Origin: Larix kaempferi
Lineage: Eukaryota > Streptophyta > Pinopsida > Pinales > Pinaceae
Length of the DNA stretch: 64,000 nucleotides
Direction of reading: 5' to 3'
Assembly: GCA_027924585.1 (NCBI GenBank)
Contig: BSBM01000321.1
Location: 2,493,001 to 2,557,000 of the forward strand
Positions 60,688 to 64,000 of the stretch are shown piece after piece (within the stretch, counting starts at the first letter, position 1; the number at the start of each line of letters is the position of its first letter). The notes under the pieces were generated by a model, which ran no database searches, was not told the origin of the DNA, and saw only the letters and a program-made list of their open reading frames with translations. Both the position numbers and the translations under genes were made by a program.

Positions 60688-62148
60688 GATTGCTCCCTAA
60701 TGTGTGAGGGAAGGAGCTCATTGTATGGCCGATAGACATCATAGTTCTTTTGTCTTTTCCCTGGGGTTTGGAGGAGAGAAGAGACCGATTGGAGACTGGA
60801 GCAAGGGTCCCATGCAAACTGCAAAAACTGAAAATACATGGCCTCAAAATGAATGAGGAATAATATCTAATAATGGACGAGGCGAGCATACCCATGCTTG
60901 TTTCAAAACATATAAATAAAAATGAGGCCCAAAATAGGCCACTTGAACAATACATATAAACCTGCTATGTACATCGTAATGGTCTAGAGGGGACACAATG
61001 CTGGGACATACTCATGGTCATTCCATGACTGATCTGAAGAACTGATACACTAGAAAATAGCAACAACAGTTTTGAATGAGGTGTCAGAAGGGTTGATGAA
61101 CTGTTGGATCTGAAGGTATCCAACAACTATAGGGATTCAATAACTATGAGTCAACTTCTGAAGAGTATATGGAATTGTATACTCGAGGGAGTATAACACT
61201 GGGGTACTTCCGAATACTGTCGCCAAGCGCAACGCGGATATCAATAGGAACATGTAACTGGTTGTTCCGAAAGTAGACTCATCAATGTGCCAGATTCCAG
61301 TGACATCCGGGGTCTTCGAAAAATAACTGAAAGGACCAATACCCTATACGAATCTCAACGATGTGATCAAGGTGTTGACATCAAGCATATGAGAAACAAT
61401 CATTTGGAGAGGCACTAAGGACTCCTTTCAAAATGATCCGTAGGCACTCACCACTAATGGTGATGAGTCCAAGGCACAGGGACCTCTGGGTCTATCCTAT
61501 GGAATAGATTGGTTGTCTTCGACAGAGGGAGACATGCAACTATCAAGGGAATGATGTTTCCTTGATAGGAGCGCGAGGTGTACAACCAAAATATTGATAG
61601 TGGGACTGACGTTCTATGGGGAAGGGGAATAACTGGGGTCATAGAGTGGGGGGGACTCAAACTTCCTTTGTTCATAGCATGATGACATGGATGACTTGGC
61701 AGCGTATGAAACTGACTTTAGGTATAGGGATCATAGCTTAAGGGATCGGGGTATGTACTACAATGGGAGAGGCTGAGTAGGGAAAAATGATGTATGGTAT
61801 CGGGAAACTCTCAACGTGGAATATCGCAGAATACTCTGAACAAAGGTGACCAAATTGGGGAAGCTACCATAATAGTGTGATTACATATGCTTTGCTGTGG
61901 CGCCGAGAGGCACCGTTGGGGCCTTCTTCATGGTTTAAGGAGCTCAAAGAAGGGATAAAAGTGTGCTAAAAAAATGGTACTGTTGTGTGGATTTGTACAA
62001 GCCCAGGACAGTTCATGCACGTGTTTGCTTTCAGTTTTAGAGAGTCTGAAAGCGATAAGTAGACTCCAAGGGGGTTCTTTTTTGTGTGTTAGTCTCCAAG
62101 GCCCGAAAAAGCATAAAGGATGCAATGAAGAACTCTTCTAGCCGATGT
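60688..62148. other. Unassigned sequence, possibly interior of a minus-strand element
   Basis: Short frames exist on both strands but none has a recognised motif. If 59910-60687 is an LTR, this would be the interior of its element, apparently without retroelement genes. Confidence 0.35.
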
Positions 62149-64000
62149 GTAACATCCTGTAAAATACAATTTTTATTTTAAATAGCAATAATTATTGAAT
62201 TTGTTAATGCAAAACATATAAAAATAGTTAAATCTCTTAACTAGGATAATTAATAACGACGACACGTCGAATTTATCATAAAAAAATATGATGCTAGTTG
62301 TAATTGCTATTGTAGACTAAATGGATGTTAATCTCTTTAACAAAGGACATTTTATGATCATAACACAAGAATACATCTTCAGATCTGCTTAAGTTTTAAA
62401 TGTAACTAAATGCTGTACATAGGTTTGTATTATTATAATTTTCTTGGTAATGTGCTAACAATTTGTTTTAAATGATGACAAATGGGTCCTATGAGGTACC
62501 CTGAGGTTTACTTAGCCACGTTTAGATAAGGCGTTTCCATGTGTAGAACGCAGGTAAGAAATTTTACGACAAACATGAGTTAAAAGTACATGTGTCTTTC
62601 AATTCATCGTCAATGTAATATGAAAAATACTAAGTACTTCCTTGCAAAACAAGTTATTGGAGGTATGGATATTTTGGTTCCAATTCTCGTTTACGTGTTA
62701 GCTTACAAACTTTTCAGTGTTATTAAAATCACGTCGTCACTGTGCTTTTACATTGCTATATTTATTATTTACAAAAAATCATCCTAATATGACTATTATT
62801 ATTAATATCAAAGCGGTGATACCAATGTCCATTTGTAACTCTATTTGAAATCTTGTGAAAATAGTGTTTATGCTATTTCAAAATGAACTAGCATTATATT
62901 GTGTATCAACATAACCTTAAACTATACCTAAAGTCTTACATTTATTAATGGATTTAGCAATACATGGCTAATGCATGAAACTATATAAACTTTACCCTAA
63001 ATGACTATACATATACTATAGGAAATAAATATATATACAACCTATAGTAACTATGCATTCACGCACATACATTAGCATGTATTACTATTATTACGATGCC
63101 AAAATAATAAAGCTTAGGAACTATTATAGAATGTGAACTATGAATCTAAGCATTGCAATGATTACGATTTTGACAGGGTATTAAAGATTCAGTACTTGGC
63201 ATGCTTTCAAATTGTCGATATAAGGTCCTAGCATTAACGTCTCATGTTTGTTAAGTGAAATCGAAAGCTTAGTTGGATGGTCTTCACATGGAAGAGCTTA
63301 CAAAAAATGCACCATATGCTGCTGAGTTGTGCCATGCACTAGCCCTTGGTTTGCTGATTTGGCAACTTGGTAGATGCATTAATCAATGTGGTATTGATTG
63401 CAATGATCTCTCAAATCTCAACCTGCCCGACTGGAAGCTAATCCACCGTTAATCTTTACAAGATCTAGGGCTTGGAAAGAAACCCTAGTCTTTCGTTGGT
63501 AAGTAACAAAGAATTGTTTTCCTGGTCTTCATTTCACGTTTAGTGGTAAGGTTGAAGGGCCGACAGTGTCGCTGCAATGTAGGGTTTGGAGTTTACTCTT
63601 AGGAGGACTCCTTCCTCGGTTTCGAACCTTAGACCCGTGAGAGAAATTTTATGTGTTACATGATTATAATCTTGTGAAATAGAGCCACGACTCAGCCATT
63701 GAAATTGTGGGGAGGTTCTTCTGTAAGTTTATTGAGTGTAATTCGAACTGGAGTTTGATTCTCCAAGTCCTAAAATGGTTCTATGAATTCAAACTCTTAT
63801 TTGCTGCAATTGCTATCAGGCTTTGTCGTTTTGTTGGTGTGGGGTGTCTCAATCCAGGAGCTTCGTCGCTAAGGTAAGTTTTCAATGACAGTGACAGTAA
63901 TACTGTAATGTTTAAGTTATTCCTGCGTTTTTCTTGTTTTAACCCTTTCACACTGTAACTGGCAGGTGCTACTTCGTTGGAGGATTTCGATGAGAAGAAC
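62149..64000. other. Unassigned sequence; possible LTR start
   Basis: TGTAACATCCTGTAAAATAC at 62149 looks like the start of a long Gypsy-type LTR (compare TGTAATACCCC at 7892), but no end or TSD is visible before the window stops. Reading frames are short and unrecognised. Confidence 0.3.

Noticed and set aside
60386-60955. 189-codon minus-strand frame with Lys/Arg-rich end
   Set aside because: It crosses the proposed LTR edge at 60687 and the basic end comes from a T-rich tract, so it is probably chance.

Overview
This window is repeat-rich plant nuclear DNA, most likely from a gymnosperm and probably a conifer. I found no convincing cellular gene. Almost everything recognisable is a transposable element: mostly LTR retrotransposons with long LTRs and heavily decayed coding, a Penelope-like retroelement with reverse transcriptase and GIY-YIG remnants (reported in plants mainly from conifers), and elements nested up to three deep. 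Boundaries come from reading LTR ends, target-site duplications (TSDs), primer-binding sites (PBS) and polypurine tracts (PPT) by eye. No alignment or database search was possible.

Layout. 1-1.97 kb: decayed minus-strand Ty3/Gypsy remnant with part of an LTR. 2-5.1 kb: unassigned AT-rich DNA. 5.109-17.585 kb: minus-strand non-autonomous LTR element (nest 1). Its right LTR is split by two solo LTRs (7.892-9.308 and 9.386-11.517 kb) and a full-length Ty1/Copia element (11.540-17.398 kb), each with a perfect 5-bp TSD. 17.6-40.35 kb (nest 2): a tandem array with a period of about 0.9 kb was entered by a Penelope-like element (10-bp TSD), which was entered by a gag-only Copia-type element on the minus strand, which was entered by a 13.3-kb Gypsy element with near-identical 1.42-kb LTRs and a perfect TSD. 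41-49.5 kb: three decayed fragments (a Copia-type gag, a Gypsy gag-protease followed directly by an LTR, and a Gypsy gag-protease-RT-RNase H). 50.865-59.909 kb (nest 3): an unrecognised coding element split by a second copy of itself in reverse orientation (53.246-58.449 kb, TSD atgtt). 59.9-64 kb: a probable further LTR insertion and unassigned sequence.

How the parts work together. The Gypsy element at 23.825-37.149 kb has one gag-protease-RT-RNase H-integrase frame with four in-frame stops, then a CAGCTG-rich repeat spacer and a second long frame (ORF3) with six stops. All ten stops could arise from single C-to-T changes, as expected from methylation-driven decay, and I saw no frameshift in either frame. 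The least familiar object is the 5.2-kb element in nest 3. It has TG...CA ends with a 9-bp inverted repeat, a duplicated promoter module with a TATA box, two ORFs in the same frame joined by a stop-then-ATG junction that is present in both copies, coiled-coil sequence and a shared AATAAA region, but no visible reverse transcriptase or transposase.
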